The position numbers and the translations under genes are program-made. Below the pieces are notes generated by a model that was given only the letters and a program-made list of their open reading frames with translations, was not told the DNA's origin and did not search any database. 64,000 nt of DNA from Paraburkholderia sp. CNPSo 3274 (GTDB taxonomy: Bacteria; Pseudomonadota; Gammaproteobacteria; Burkholderiales; Burkholderiaceae): positions 1 to 64,000 of the forward strand of contig NZ_JAMBPR010000041.1 of assembly GCF_024206475.1 (NCBI RefSeq). Reading direction: 5' to 3'. Shown here piece after piece: positions 8,814 to 16,269 of the stretch (the stretch's first letter is position 1; the number at the start of each line of letters is the position of its first letter).

Positions 8814-8835
8814 GGGCCGTGTGCGTGCACGGCCC
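8814..8835 (-). terminator. Hairpin between the LacI regulator and the ABC operon
   Basis: GGGCCGTG (8814-8821) and CACGGCCC (8828-8835) form an 8-bp GC-rich stem with a 6-nt loop. No T-run follows on the minus strand, so it is more likely an attenuating or processing hairpin in a common transcript than a strong terminator. Confidence 0.45.
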
Positions 8836-8880
8836 GGATTGTTTGGCTTGTTGGGTTTGTTTTTCAGACGCGCCACTGAC

Positions 8881-9948
8881 TCACGAACGCGCGCCGCCAA
8901 GTTCGAGGTTGCGATCGATCGCGCTCCCACGCGCGCCGAGCGGCGCGTGCGCGATCGCCGCGATGGTGCCGCCCGCGCGCAAGGTGTGCGGCAGCGTATT
9001 GGCGAGCAACCCCGCGTGCTGGCCGCCGATGCGGGCCATCAGGCATTGCCACGCCTCGCGGCCGATGTCGCGGTTCGGCGTGCCGATACTTGCAAGCGGC
9101 GGCGCGAGCAGTTCGCTCATCGCGAGGCCATCGAAGCCGAGAATCGACATGTCCTGCGGCACGCGCAGGCGGGCGCGGCGCAGCCCGCGCATCACGACCA
9201 TGGCCAGCAGGTCGTTACTGCAGAAGAGGGCCGAGGGACGCGCGGGCCCGCTCGTCAGATGCGCGAGCACCGAAGGCGCGAGGTCTTGCGCGTTGAAATC
9301 GATTTCGAGGGCCGGCGCGGGCGTGAGGCCAGCCTGCTGCATCGCGAAGGCATAGCCGGCATGGCGCTGGCGCGCGCGGTCGGAGGCGGCCAGCGTGCCG
9401 GCCAGCATGAGAATGCGGCGATGGCCATGCGCGATGAGCATGCGCACGCCGTCGCAGGCGGCCTGGTGGTTGTCCACCGACACCGAAGGGCGGCGCTTCG
9501 TGTCGTTGTGCATCAGCACGTAGAGCGGACCGTCCGCGTCGAGTTCGTCGAGCAGGGGGTGGGTGTCGGCGTCGGCGACGGTCAGGATCAGGCCCTCGAC
9601 ACGTTGCGCGCGCAACGTCTCGATCGCATGACGCTCGCGATCGGCGTCGTACTGCGTGGTCATCAGCATGAGGCGAAAGCCCTGCGCGGCGGCGAGCTCG
9701 TCGATGCCCTGCAGGCACTCCGCGAACACCGGATTGGCGAGCGTCGGCAGCACCACGCCGATGAGACGCGTGCGTTCGCCGCGCAACTGGCGGCCAAGCG
9801 GGTTCGGGCGGAACTTCAGCGCGTCGATCGCTTCGCGCACCCGCGCGAGCGTGATGGGGTTGACGGTGTGAGGCGCATTGATCGCGCGCGACACCGTGGC
9901 GATCGAGAATCCGGCGTGTGCGGCGACATCCTTGATGGTTGGCGTCAT
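8881..9948 (-). CDS. LacI-family transcriptional regulator
   Basis: A 355-residue regulator. The N-terminal helix-turn-helix (residues 4-23, TIKDVAAHAGFSIATVS) and hinge region are followed by a periplasmic-binding-protein-like effector domain to the C-terminus. It lies 109 bp upstream of, and co-oriented with, the ABC/phosphodiesterase operon, which it probably controls. A LacI-type operator sits 22 bp before its own start (9970-9983), so autoregulation is likely. The effector is unknown; a sugar- or glycerol-containing phosphodiester would fit the family. Confidence 0.9.
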   Translation of the reverse strand: MTPTIKDVAAHAGFSIATVSRAINAPHTVNPITLARVREAIDALKFRPNPLGRQLRGERTRLIGVVLPTLANPVFAECLQGIDELAAAQGFRLMLMTTQYDADRERHAIETLRAQRVEGLILTVADADTHPLLDELDADGPLYVLMHNDTKRRPSVSVDNHQAACDGVRMLIAHGHRRILMLAGTLAASDRARQRHAGYAFAMQQAGLTPAPALEIDFNAQDLAPSVLAHLTSGPARPSALFCSNDLLAMVVMRGLRRARLRVPQDMSILGFDGLAMSELLAPPLASIGTPNRDIGREAWQCLMARIGGQHAGLLANTLPHTLRAGGTIAAIAHAPLGARGSAIDRNLELGGARS

Positions 9949-9969
9949 GCGAGCGGCCCCGGCGTCGTT

Positions 9970-9983
9970 TGTAAACGTTTTCG
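9970..9983. promoter_or_regulatory. LacI-type operator upstream of the regulator gene
   Basis: TGTAAACGTTTTCG has the central AAACGTTT palindrome with the CpG centre typical of LacI/GalR-family operators. It lies 22 bp upstream of the LacI-family ATG, consistent with autoregulation. No equally good copy is visible directly before the binding-protein gene. Confidence 0.6.
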
Positions 9984-10047
9984 ATGGGGCCGATTATGAA
10001 AAACGCGTATGACCGGCAGATGACGGATGCGGTACCCCGTCGCGCCT

Positions 10048-10076
10048 TTGGGACGCGCGCCGCGCAATGGTAGAAT
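10048..10076 (+). promoter_or_regulatory. Sigma-70 promoter of tRNA-Leu
   Basis: TTGGGA (10048-10053) and TAGAAT (10071-10076) are separated by 17 bp. Transcription would start near 10083, a few bases before the tRNA 5' end at 10089. Confidence 0.65.
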
Positions 10077-10088
10077 CGCGTCCGCCCT

Positions 10089-10458
10089 GCCGGGGTGATG
10101 AAATTGGTAAACATAGCGGACTTAAGAAACGATTGAGTGCCCGACCGGAAACGGTCGGTGCAGAACCCCTCAAATTCGGCGAACCCCCTGGGCCTTGAAG
10201 CGCGTTGCGCGCGAGGCGCCGAGGCAACGCCGAGCCAAGCCGGCTGCCGCGCAAAGCGGCGGTCAGGAAGGTGTAGAGACTAGACGGGGGGCGCCTAAGG
10301 CTAAGCGCGGCGTGAGACACGCGGCGCTTGGCGACGGCGAAGGCATAGTCCAGCGCACGAACGCGCGTCCATGCTGGGACGCGCGGCGTCGAAAGACGTG
10401 GTGTGACGAAAATCCGCCGCCTAACGGCTTGCCGGTTCGAGTCCGGTCCCCGGCACCA
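10089..10458 (+). tRNA. tRNA-Leu(UAA), interrupted by a group I intron
   Basis: Exon 1 (10089-10123) and exon 2 (10409-10458) join into an 85-nt class II tRNA. Acceptor GCCGGGG pairs with CCCCGGC (10448-10454), and CCA is encoded (10456-10458). The anticodon stem GCGGA (10116-10120) pairs with TCCGC (10413-10417) and the spliced loop reads CUUAAAA, giving anticodon UAA. The variable arm is a short GCC/GGC hairpin and the T-loop is TTCGAGT. The intron splits the anticodon between U34 and A35, the position used in cyanobacterial and plastid tRNA-Leu genes. Processing therefore needs splicing before aminoacylation. Confidence 0.93.
10124..10408 (+). ncRNA. Group I (IC3-like) self-splicing intron in tRNA-Leu
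   Basis: 285 nt, no open frame, ending in G10408. P1: exon ACUU (10120-10123) pairs with intron GAGU (10135-10138), leaving the conserved U-G wobble exactly at the 5' splice site. P2: CCGACC/GGTCGG hairpin at about 10142-10158. Core elements closely resemble those I remember from the Anabaena tRNA-Leu intron: GGCAACGCCGAGCCAAGCC (Q/R region, about 10222-10240) and AAGGTGTAGAGACTAGACGG (P7/S region, about 10268-10287). Such introns splice by two guanosine-initiated transesterifications. It carries no homing endonuclease. Confidence 0.9.
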
Positions 10459-10492
10459 GATGTAGTTCCAGTGAATTCCGCTGGATTCCGAG

Positions 10493-10530
10493 AACCCGCG
10501 ATTGCTCAACGCTTCGCGGGTTTTTTATTT
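10493..10530 (+). terminator. Intrinsic terminator of tRNA-Leu
   Basis: AACCCGCG (10493-10500) pairs with CGCGGGTT (10515-10522), running straight into a T-run. A second small GCACGG/CCGTGC hairpin follows at 10531-10548. Confidence 0.8.
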
Positions 10531-10548
10531 GCACGGCTAAATCCGTGC

Positions 10549-10678
10549 GGGCGCACGAAGGGACCTGGTTACGGCGAAGGGAAAAGCGGGAGAGGGCGGC
10601 AAAAAGCTCAGGGCAGCCGCGCAGAATGGCGGCGCGAGGATCAGTCGGGCACTGCGCAGCAACAAGGTGCTTGCGCAC
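10549..10678. other. Non-coding stretch after tRNA-Leu
   Basis: No gene, repeat or attachment-site duplicate of the tRNA 3' end is visible. Purine-rich on the plus strand. Confidence 0.4.
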
Positions 10679-10780
10679 TCAACGATTACCGATCTTCCCG
10701 GTCAGAGGATTGATCAGCCTTGCGAATCCAAACAAGGCCGCGATGCCAAAGGGGCAGGCGATGAAGAATGCGGTCAACAT
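10679..10780 (-). CDS. Possible 33-residue hydrophobic peptide
   Basis: A short frame beginning ATG TTG ACC at 10780 encodes a hydrophobic N-terminus (MLTAFFIACPFGIAALFG) then a polar tail ending GNR. It would be a single-span membrane peptide. Only a weak Shine-Dalgarno (GAG) is present and I recognise no family, so this may be chance. Confidence 0.25.
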   Translation of the reverse strand: MLTAFFIACPFGIAALFGFARLINPLTGKIGNR

Positions 10781-10958
10781 GACTCGGCCCTAAACGTAAC
10801 AAAATGTATCGTCAGTTTAGCGCGGTCATGCGGTTTGGGTATCAGGGTGAACGACAACAAACTATTGCGCTATCTTAAGCAATCTGGGCTACAACAGCGC
10901 GGTAACGCGCTGCAACGCCCGGTTGGCGCGGATGAGCGAGAAGACTGTGCGGAACGCG

Positions 10959-11231
10959 TCAGATGCAGTCGAATATTACCTCTACTGTCTGGGACGTCAC
11001 GCCGCGCAGGCCTTCGCTGTGGATCTCGACCGTGTGCAACTGCTTCTTCTGTTTTTCGCAGTAGTCTTCGGCTTCGCTGAGCCCGGCTGCGCGCACGTGG
11101 TTCCACGAAACCAGATCCCAGCGCGCGCGGCTCGTGACGGTGAGATGGCCATCCTGTCTCGAATTGACGGCAGTCACCGATGTGCACGCCGCCAGCATGC
11201 TAACTCCAAACAACAGGACGTAACCTTTCAT
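10959..11231 (-). CDS. Small outer-membrane-type lipoprotein, unknown function
   Basis: A 90-residue protein with a lipoprotein signal (hydrophobic core then LAAC, Cys15) and a soluble domain with two further cysteines (YCEK and the terminal FDC). Start ATG 11231 has GGAG 6 nt upstream. The pattern resembles small proteobacterial lipoproteins of unknown function. It stands alone amid low-information sequence, and the two downstream cysteines could form a disulfide. Confidence 0.7.
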   Translation of the reverse strand: MKGYVLLFGVSMLAACTSVTAVNSRQDGHLTVTSRARWDLVSWNHVRAAGLSEAEDYCEKQKKQLHTVEIHSEGLRGVTSQTVEVIFDCI

Positions 11232-11307
11232 AGATTCTCCGTGGTCCGCGAGCATTCTCGCCGCCAACCCGGGGCATTGGCAACCCAAAGCGATGCGCTT
11301 CGGCGGG

Positions 11308-11632
11308 TTAGGGTTGCTTGATGCAGTGGAACGCCTGCGCGCAGACGATCGCGTCGTCGAGCGGGAGCGACTGAGCCGTCCCAGAGCGGATATCGACTTC
11401 GAGTAGCGCGGCGGCAAGCTTCGCCCGCATGGCGGCCACCGGCGAGCCGGTTTCCAGCGCGCCGGGCGTGAATTTACCTGTGCCAGCGCCCGGGGCCAAG
11501 GCCGAGTGTGTCGCGCGGCCACGCGTTGACTTCGGGCGGGTAATCGGGGCGGCCGCGGAAATAGTGGTCCGCGACGGCGGGCGTGTAACCCTGCTCAGCC
11601 GAATGGTGTACGGCGTTGAACAGGTTGGTCAT
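11308..11632 (-). pseudogene. Decayed class I SAM-dependent methyltransferase
   Basis: From ATG 11632 a frame starts like a methyltransferase (HYFRGRPDYPPEVNAW, then GLGPG) but stops at 11474 after 52 residues. The family continues in another frame: GAGTGKFT, the SAM-binding glycine motif, then PVAAMRAKLAA, SGTAQSLPLDDA and CAQAFH, ending at 11308. Segments usually found between these blocks are missing and the C-terminal half is absent. So the gene carries a frameshift near 11480, internal deletions and a truncation. I infer the order of domains from knowledge of the family. Confidence 0.8.
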
Positions 11633-11691
11633 GAGCGCGCTCCGGCGGTGGGTCCGCGAGCGAGCATGGCACCACGCGGCGCGCAGGGCGC

Positions 11692-11940
11692 TCAGTCGTG
11701 GGCGATCAGGTCGCCGACTTGACCCTGGCCCGAAACGAGACAGGAAGAGAGGAAGTTTTCGCTCTGGCTGCTCGCGCCGCGTTCGCCGAATCCGCGCACG
11801 AGTGCTTCCGCTTTGACGAGTGCGGAGCCCTGGGCACAGGTAAGTGAGCCAGCCTCGTGAGCCTGCACACGTGTCATGGCACGATTTGCGAGGAGGAGTG
11901 CGAGGACGATGACAACACCAACATTGAATGCTTGTCTCAT
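11692..11940 (-). CDS. Hypothetical exported or membrane-anchored protein
   Basis: An 82-residue protein with an N-terminal hydrophobic segment (residues 6-19) and a mature region with two cysteines (LTCAQ and SSCLV). AAGGAGA lies 7 nt before ATG 11940, supporting translation. I recognise no family. It may be secreted after cleavage near AHA/EAG, with the two cysteines disulfide-bonded. Confidence 0.5.
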   Translation of the reverse strand: MRQAFNVGVVIVLALLLANRAMTRVQAHEAGSLTCAQGSALVKAEALVRGFGERGASSQSENFLSSCLVSGQGQVGDLIAHD

Positions 11941-12435
11941 GATTTCGTCTCCTTGTGCATTGAGACTATCTCAGTCGTTCGGCGTCCGAATCCAGGAGTT
12001 TCCCGGCGATGCACTGCAGCACATGTGGCGCGCAATAACCCGCTTTCATGCGGTCTGCGTAATGCTTCGGCATCCTTCGCTTGCGCCTCGCGCGCCGCTG
12101 CGCCTTGAGCAGCGCGGGACGGTAAAAAAGCGCTCGTACGCAGGGCGGGGCGCTGCATCGCAACAATGCCGCGACGCGTCAGAGTCGACGTCTGCTAACA
12201 AATGTAGTCCTGTTGCGCGGCGGACAGGACGTGGCACATCGACACGGTGTGTTTTTGCACAACGCGCCGCGGCAAAACAGCCATGCGGCACCGTTTTTCC
12301 ACCCGCTGGAAACGTGGAAATGCAATGCGCCGCGTCGCCGTGACGCCGACCCCGGTGGTCAACGTGTCTTGAAATGCGGCGGGGCTTCCTGCAAGATCGA
12401 CGCCCGATCCCCTTTTTCCTGTGCGAGGTGAACCC
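11941..12435. other. 495-bp region without a convincing gene
   Basis: Open frames on the minus strand (for example 11966-12166, basic, 66 residues) lack a Shine-Dalgarno and family resemblance. The end of the stretch holds the leader of the glutathione S-transferase gene. No repeat or promoter stands out. Confidence 0.4.
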
Positions 12436-13050
12436 ATGCAGTTGATCGGCATGATGGACTCCCCCTTTGTGCGTCGCGTCGCGATTTCGCTCCATGTGCT
12501 TGGGCTGGAGTTCGAGCATCGCAGCATTTCGGTATTTCGGCAGTACGACGAGTTTGCTCAGATCAATCCCGTCGTGAAGGCGCCCACCCTCATCGACGAG
12601 GACGGCACCCAGTTGATCGATTCGACGCTGATCCTCGACTACCTGGACCGCAAAGTGCCCGCCGCGCGGCGGCTCATGCCGGAGGAGACGCAGGAGCGGA
12701 CCTTCGCGCTGCGCGTGAACGGTTTCGCGCTGGCGGCCACGGAAAAAACGGTGCAGCAGGTCTATGAGCGCCAATTGCGCCCCGCCGAGCGCCAGCACGA
12801 GCCGTGGTTCGAGCGCGTGAATGCCCAGATGCACGCGGCCTGGGCCGTGCTCGACCAGCTCGTTGCGGGTCGCGACGGCTGGCTGTGCGCGGGCCGCATC
12901 ACGCAAGCCGACATCACCGCAGCCGTTGCATGGCGTTTCAACCAGTACATGCTGCCTGGCTGCGCCGATCCCGCCCGATATCCGGCAATTGCCGCGCTTT
13001 CCGCGCGCGCTGAGACGCTGCCGGAATTCGTTGCCACGCCTCTCGACTAA
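12436..13050 (+). CDS. Glutathione S-transferase family protein
   Basis: A 204-residue GST. The N-terminal thioredoxin-like domain begins MQLIGMMDSPFVRRVAI (Ser9 of DSPF is the probable glutathione-activating position), contains the cis-Pro region VKAPTL and an IDSTLILDYL helix. The all-alpha C-terminal domain follows from about residue 85. GAGGTG precedes ATG 12436. It would act in the cytoplasm in detoxification or stress; the substrate is unknown. It is a single gene. Confidence 0.88.
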   Translation: MQLIGMMDSPFVRRVAISLHVLGLEFEHRSISVFRQYDEFAQINPVVKAPTLIDEDGTQLIDSTLILDYLDRKVPAARRLMPEETQERTFALRVNGFALAATEKTVQQVYERQLRPAERQHEPWFERVNAQMHAAWAVLDQLVAGRDGWLCAGRITQADITAAVAWRFNQYMLPGCADPARYPAIAALSARAETLPEFVATPLD

Positions 13051-13290
13051 AGCGCGTTCGCACGGTCGGGAATCGCGCAAAGCACCGTGTGGCGCGGCCG
13101 CGCGCGATGCCCGGGCGGCATGACAGGCTCGCCGCCGCACCTCCTGTCTCCGCACTCCCTCCGATTGTTTGCGATTTTCGACAAGTGACTTCGCGGACGG
13201 CCCATTTATCCACGCACGCTGCATTCCTAGAATGACAACCATTGAATGACCTTGCGTCAGGAGGACCCGGGGCATGCAGCGGGAGCGGTC

Positions 13291-13500
13291 ATGAAATCCT
13301 TTATCGAACGACAGTTGTATCAGCCAGCGTTGGTCCTGCCGATGGTGGACTTGATGCAGCTGATGGTGTCGCTCGACTTCAACATGGGGCAAGTCGGGCT
13401 GATGGTGGCTACGCGCGGCGCGCGCGCCGCATTCCAGCGCTCGCGCGAACTCTGGAACGCGGGCCATGGCGAATGTGCGCCCACCGATTGTGTGCACTGA
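13291..13500 (+). CDS. Hypothetical small protein
   Basis: A 69-residue product starting MKSFIERQLYQPALVL, with GGGAG 6 nt before ATG 13291; an in-frame ATG at 13246 would add 15 residues. It has a hydrophobic stretch (PALVLPMVDLMQLMVSL) followed by a polar, Arg-containing C-terminus with one cysteine. I recognise no family. It is followed about 150 bp later by a strong terminator, which fits a short monocistronic unit. Confidence 0.45.
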   Translation: MKSFIERQLYQPALVLPMVDLMQLMVSLDFNMGQVGLMVATRGARAAFQRSRELWNAGHGECAPTDCVH

Positions 13501-13655
13501 TTGTGTACTGACTTCGCGCACCGAGTTTGCCTGACCTTAACAATTGACTCTCCAATCACCTGTTCACCGAACGCCTGACGCAAGTGCGCCCTGCGTTCGC
13601 CGGTCCCCCTGACGCGCAGCGGCTTCGCCCGTTTGCTGTTGTGACGTCACCCTGT

Positions 13656-13689
13656 GAGCCGCCTCGACGTGCGAGGCGGCTCTTTTTTT
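13656..13689 (+). terminator. Intrinsic terminator
   Basis: GAGCCGCCTC (13656-13665) and GAGGCGGCTC (13673-13682) form a perfect 10-bp stem with a 7-nt loop followed by seven T. It ends the small hypothetical gene unit. Confidence 0.9.
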
Positions 13690-13885
13690 GCTCATTCGTT
13701 CCCATTCGCAATTTACGCCGATGCGTACCCGATTCGCGGAATCACGCTGCGGGCGATGGCCAATTGTCGCGCGTAAGATGGCGCGATCGGCCGCCGTTCG
13801 ACTCGGCGGCGATCCGCGCGGCGAATCGGCTGAACTCGCGGCCCAACTCGCGGCTCAACTCGCGTCAACGGCAAAGGAGAGCGGC

Positions 13886-15289
13886 ATGGCACAACGTTTC
13901 GATGCGATCGTGATCGGCACTGGGCAGAGCGGCCCGCCTCTCGCGGTGCGGCTTGGGAAGAGCGGCCGCAAGACTGCGGTGATCGAGCGCGCGTCGTTCG
14001 GCGGGACCTGCGTGAACGTGGGCTGCACGCCGACCAAGGCGTATGTCGCCTGCGCGCGTGCCGCGCACGTTGCGCGCCATGCGGCGGATTTCGGCGTGCA
14101 AATCGGCAAGGGCGCGCAGCCGGGCGACGTGCGCGTCGATCTCGCGTTCGTGAAGGCGCGCAAGGAGCGCATCATCGGGGCGTCGCGCGATGGCGTCGAG
14201 CAGTGGTTGCGCCATGCGCCGAACGTCACCGTGTTCAGGGGGCACGCGCGCTTCACGGGCGAGCACGCGGTGCGCGTGGCTGCCCACGACGGCACGCAGG
14301 TCGATCTCGAAGCGCCCGAGGTCTTCATCAACACGGGTACGCGCGCGCTGATTCCTGCCATTCCCGGCGTCGAAACGATCCGCTACGAAACCAACTCGAC
14401 GCTGCTTGCGCTGGATGAACTGCCCGAACATCTGGCGATTTGCGGCGGCAGCTACGTGGCGCTCGAATTCGCGCAGATGTTCCGCCGCTTCGGCAGCCGC
14501 GTGACGGTGCTCGTGCGCGGGCAGCGCGTGCTCGCGCGCGAGGACGAGGATTATTCGCGCGCGGTCCAGGACGTGCTCGCACGCGAAGGCGTCGATTTTC
14601 GCTTCGGCGCGGAGCCGCGCAGCGTCGCGCCGCTGGATGGCCGGGCGGGCGTGCGCATCGCGCTCGACAGCGGTCCGCTCGACGTTTCGCATCTGCTTTT
14701 CGCGACCGGCCGCCTGCCGAACACGGACGATCTGGGGCTGGACGCCGCGGGCATCGAGCGCGACGCCCACGGGCTCATCGCCGTGGACGGCCAGTTGCGC
14801 ACGCGCGTGCAGGGCATCTGGGCGCTCGGCGACGTGAATGGCCGCGGCGCGTTCACGCACACTTCGTACGACGACTTTCAGATCGTCGCGGCGAACCTGC
14901 TGGACGGCAAAGCGCGCAGCGCCGACACACGCATTCTCGCGTACGCGGTGTTCGTCGACCCGCCGCTGGCGCGCGTCGGCATGAGCGAGCGCGAAGTGCG
15001 CGCGCTTGGCAAACCCGCGCTCATCGCAACGATGCCGATGTCGCGCGTGGGCCGCGCGCGCGAACGCGGCGAAACGGACGGCTTCATGAAGGCGCTGGTG
15101 GACCCGCAGACGCAACGTATTCTCGGCGCGACGATATTCGGCATCGAGGGCGACGAGGCGATCCACACGTTCATCGACACGATGACAGCCGACGCGCCCT
15201 ACACGACGCTGCAATACGCAATGCACATCCACCCGACCGTGAGCGAGCTGGTGCCGACCTTGCTCGACGGCCTGAAACCTCTTGAATGA
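13886..15289 (+). CDS. FAD-dependent disulfide oxidoreductase (Lpd/MerA family)
   Basis: A 467-residue class I pyridine nucleotide-disulfide oxidoreductase. It shows an N-terminal FAD-binding GTGQSG, the redox disulfide CVNVGC (Cys42/Cys47), the second dinucleotide fold (CGGSYVALEF), an ALGDVNG FAD motif and the C-terminal HIHPTVSE with the catalytic His. The pattern matches uncharacterised mercuric-reductase-like enzymes; there is no N-terminal HMA domain or C-terminal vicinal cysteine pair, so it is not MerA itself. AAGGAGA precedes ATG 13886. First gene of a three-gene unit with a cupin and a phosphoesterase. Its disulfide substrate is unknown. Confidence 0.85.
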   Translation: MAQRFDAIVIGTGQSGPPLAVRLGKSGRKTAVIERASFGGTCVNVGCTPTKAYVACARAAHVARHAADFGVQIGKGAQPGDVRVDLAFVKARKERIIGASRDGVEQWLRHAPNVTVFRGHARFTGEHAVRVAAHDGTQVDLEAPEVFINTGTRALIPAIPGVETIRYETNSTLLALDELPEHLAICGGSYVALEFAQMFRRFGSRVTVLVRGQRVLAREDEDYSRAVQDVLAREGVDFRFGAEPRSVAPLDGRAGVRIALDSGPLDVSHLLFATGRLPNTDDLGLDAAGIERDAHGLIAVDGQLRTRVQGIWALGDVNGRGAFTHTSYDDFQIVAANLLDGKARSADTRILAYAVFVDPPLARVGMSEREVRALGKPALIATMPMSRVGRARERGETDGFMKALVDPQTQRILGATIFGIEGDEAIHTFIDTMTADAPYTTLQYAMHIHPTVSELVPTLLDGLKPLE

Positions 15290-15299
15290 GCGCTTTTGC

Positions 15300-15674
15300 A
15301 TGAACGAACCGAACACGGCCGCATTCGGCAATCTCTTCGCAGGCATCCATCACGACGCCAACGACGAGCGCTTCGATACGCTCGTTTCGCGCGCTGGGGT
15401 GCGGATCGAGCGTATCGTCTCCACCGGCCAGGCGAGCCCGCCGGGTTTCTGGTACGACGACGCGCGCGAGGAATGGGTGGCGCTTCTTGCCGGTGCGGCG
15501 ACCCTGGAATTCGAGGACACGGCACAGCCGCCGCGACGCCTGCTGCCCGGCGACTACGTGCATTTCCCGGCGCACTGCCGTCATCGCGTGTCGTGGACCG
15601 ATCCGACTGTGCCGAGCGTGTGGCTCGTGGTGTATGTCGGCGCAGCACCAGGGGAGGGCGACGGCGAGGCATGA
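15300..15674 (+). CDS. Cupin-domain protein
   Basis: A 124-residue single-domain cupin. Motif 1 is degenerate (EEWVALLAGAATLEFED) and motif 2 is PGDYVHFPAHCRHRV, with His residues that could bind metal. The start at ATG 15300 lies 10 bp after the upstream stop; a TTG at 15282 would overlap it. The stop overlaps the next gene (ATGA), so coupling is likely. Small stand-alone cupins serve as sensors or enzymes; no substrate can be named. Confidence 0.8.
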   Translation: MNEPNTAAFGNLFAGIHHDANDERFDTLVSRAGVRIERIVSTGQASPPGFWYDDAREEWVALLAGAATLEFEDTAQPPRRLLPGDYVHFPAHCRHRVSWTDPTVPSVWLVVYVGAAPGEGDGEA

Positions 15675-16204
15675 GCGCGGAGATAATCGGCGGTATTCAA
15701 TCGAAACGCAACGACATGTCCGCGAAACGTCCGCTGCATCCGCTACGTATTGCACTGGTTTCCGACACGCACAATCTGCTGCGTCCGGAGCTGCTCGCCT
15801 TCGTCGAGGGCGCGGACGCCATCGTGCATGCGGGCGATATCTGCGATCAGCGCGTGCTCGACACGCTCGCGGCCATCGCGCCGCTCACCGCCGTGCGCGG
15901 CAACAACGATCATGGCGCGTGGGCCGAGACGTTGCCGGTGCAGACTACCGTCACGCTGGCTGGGGTCCAGCTTGCGGTGGTCCACGAACTGCCCGACCTG
16001 CAGGGCGATCCCGCTGGCGAAGGCATTGCTGTGGTCGTGAGCGGGCATTCGCACAAGCCCGTGCTCGAAACGCGCCAGGGCGTGCTGTACGTGAACCCTG
16101 GCAGCGCGGGGCCGCGCCGCTTCAAGTTACCGATCTCGGTGGCGATGCTCACGATCGGAAGCAACGCCGCATTGGACGTCGAGCACGTCAACCTCGTCGA
16201 ATAG
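15671..16204 (+). CDS. YfcE/MJ0936-type metallophosphoesterase
   Basis: A 177-residue single-domain phosphodiesterase. Metal-ligand motifs in order: SDTHNL, GDICD, GNND, VVHE and GHSHKP, followed by NPGSAGPRR typical of the YfcE family. The start at 15671 overlaps the cupin stop; the conserved part begins about residue 25, so ATG 15716 is a real alternative. Enzymes of this family hydrolyse model phosphodiesters or cyclic nucleotides; the natural substrate is open. Last gene of its operon. Confidence 0.85.
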   Translation: MSAEIIGGIQSKRNDMSAKRPLHPLRIALVSDTHNLLRPELLAFVEGADAIVHAGDICDQRVLDTLAAIAPLTAVRGNNDHGAWAETLPVQTTVTLAGVQLAVVHELPDLQGDPAGEGIAVVVSGHSHKPVLETRQGVLYVNPGSAGPRRFKLPISVAMLTIGSNAALDVEHVNLVE

Positions 16205-16221
16205 CCCTCAGCGCGCGCAAG

Positions 16222-16250
16222 AAAAAGGCCAGCGCGAAGCTGGCCTTTTT
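16222..16250. terminator. Bidirectional intrinsic terminator
   Basis: AAAAAGGCCAGC (16222-16233), loop GCGAA, GCTGGCCTTTTT (16239-16250). T-runs occur on both strands, serving the phosphoesterase and the convergent ProP gene. Confidence 0.92.
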
Positions 16251-16269
16251 GCGTGTCAGTGGTGCCGTA

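Noticed and set aside
11966..12166. 66-residue basic minus-strand frame
   Set aside because: No Shine-Dalgarno and no family; overlapping frames are equally open in this GC-rich stretch.
12046..13521. 491-residue minus-strand frame across the GST gene
   Set aside because: Antisense shadow of a GC-rich real gene; His/Arg-rich composition, no domain.
13865..15346. 493-residue minus-strand frame opposite the disulfide oxidoreductase
   Set aside because: Mirror of a real coding frame, composition typical of antisense GC-rich codons.
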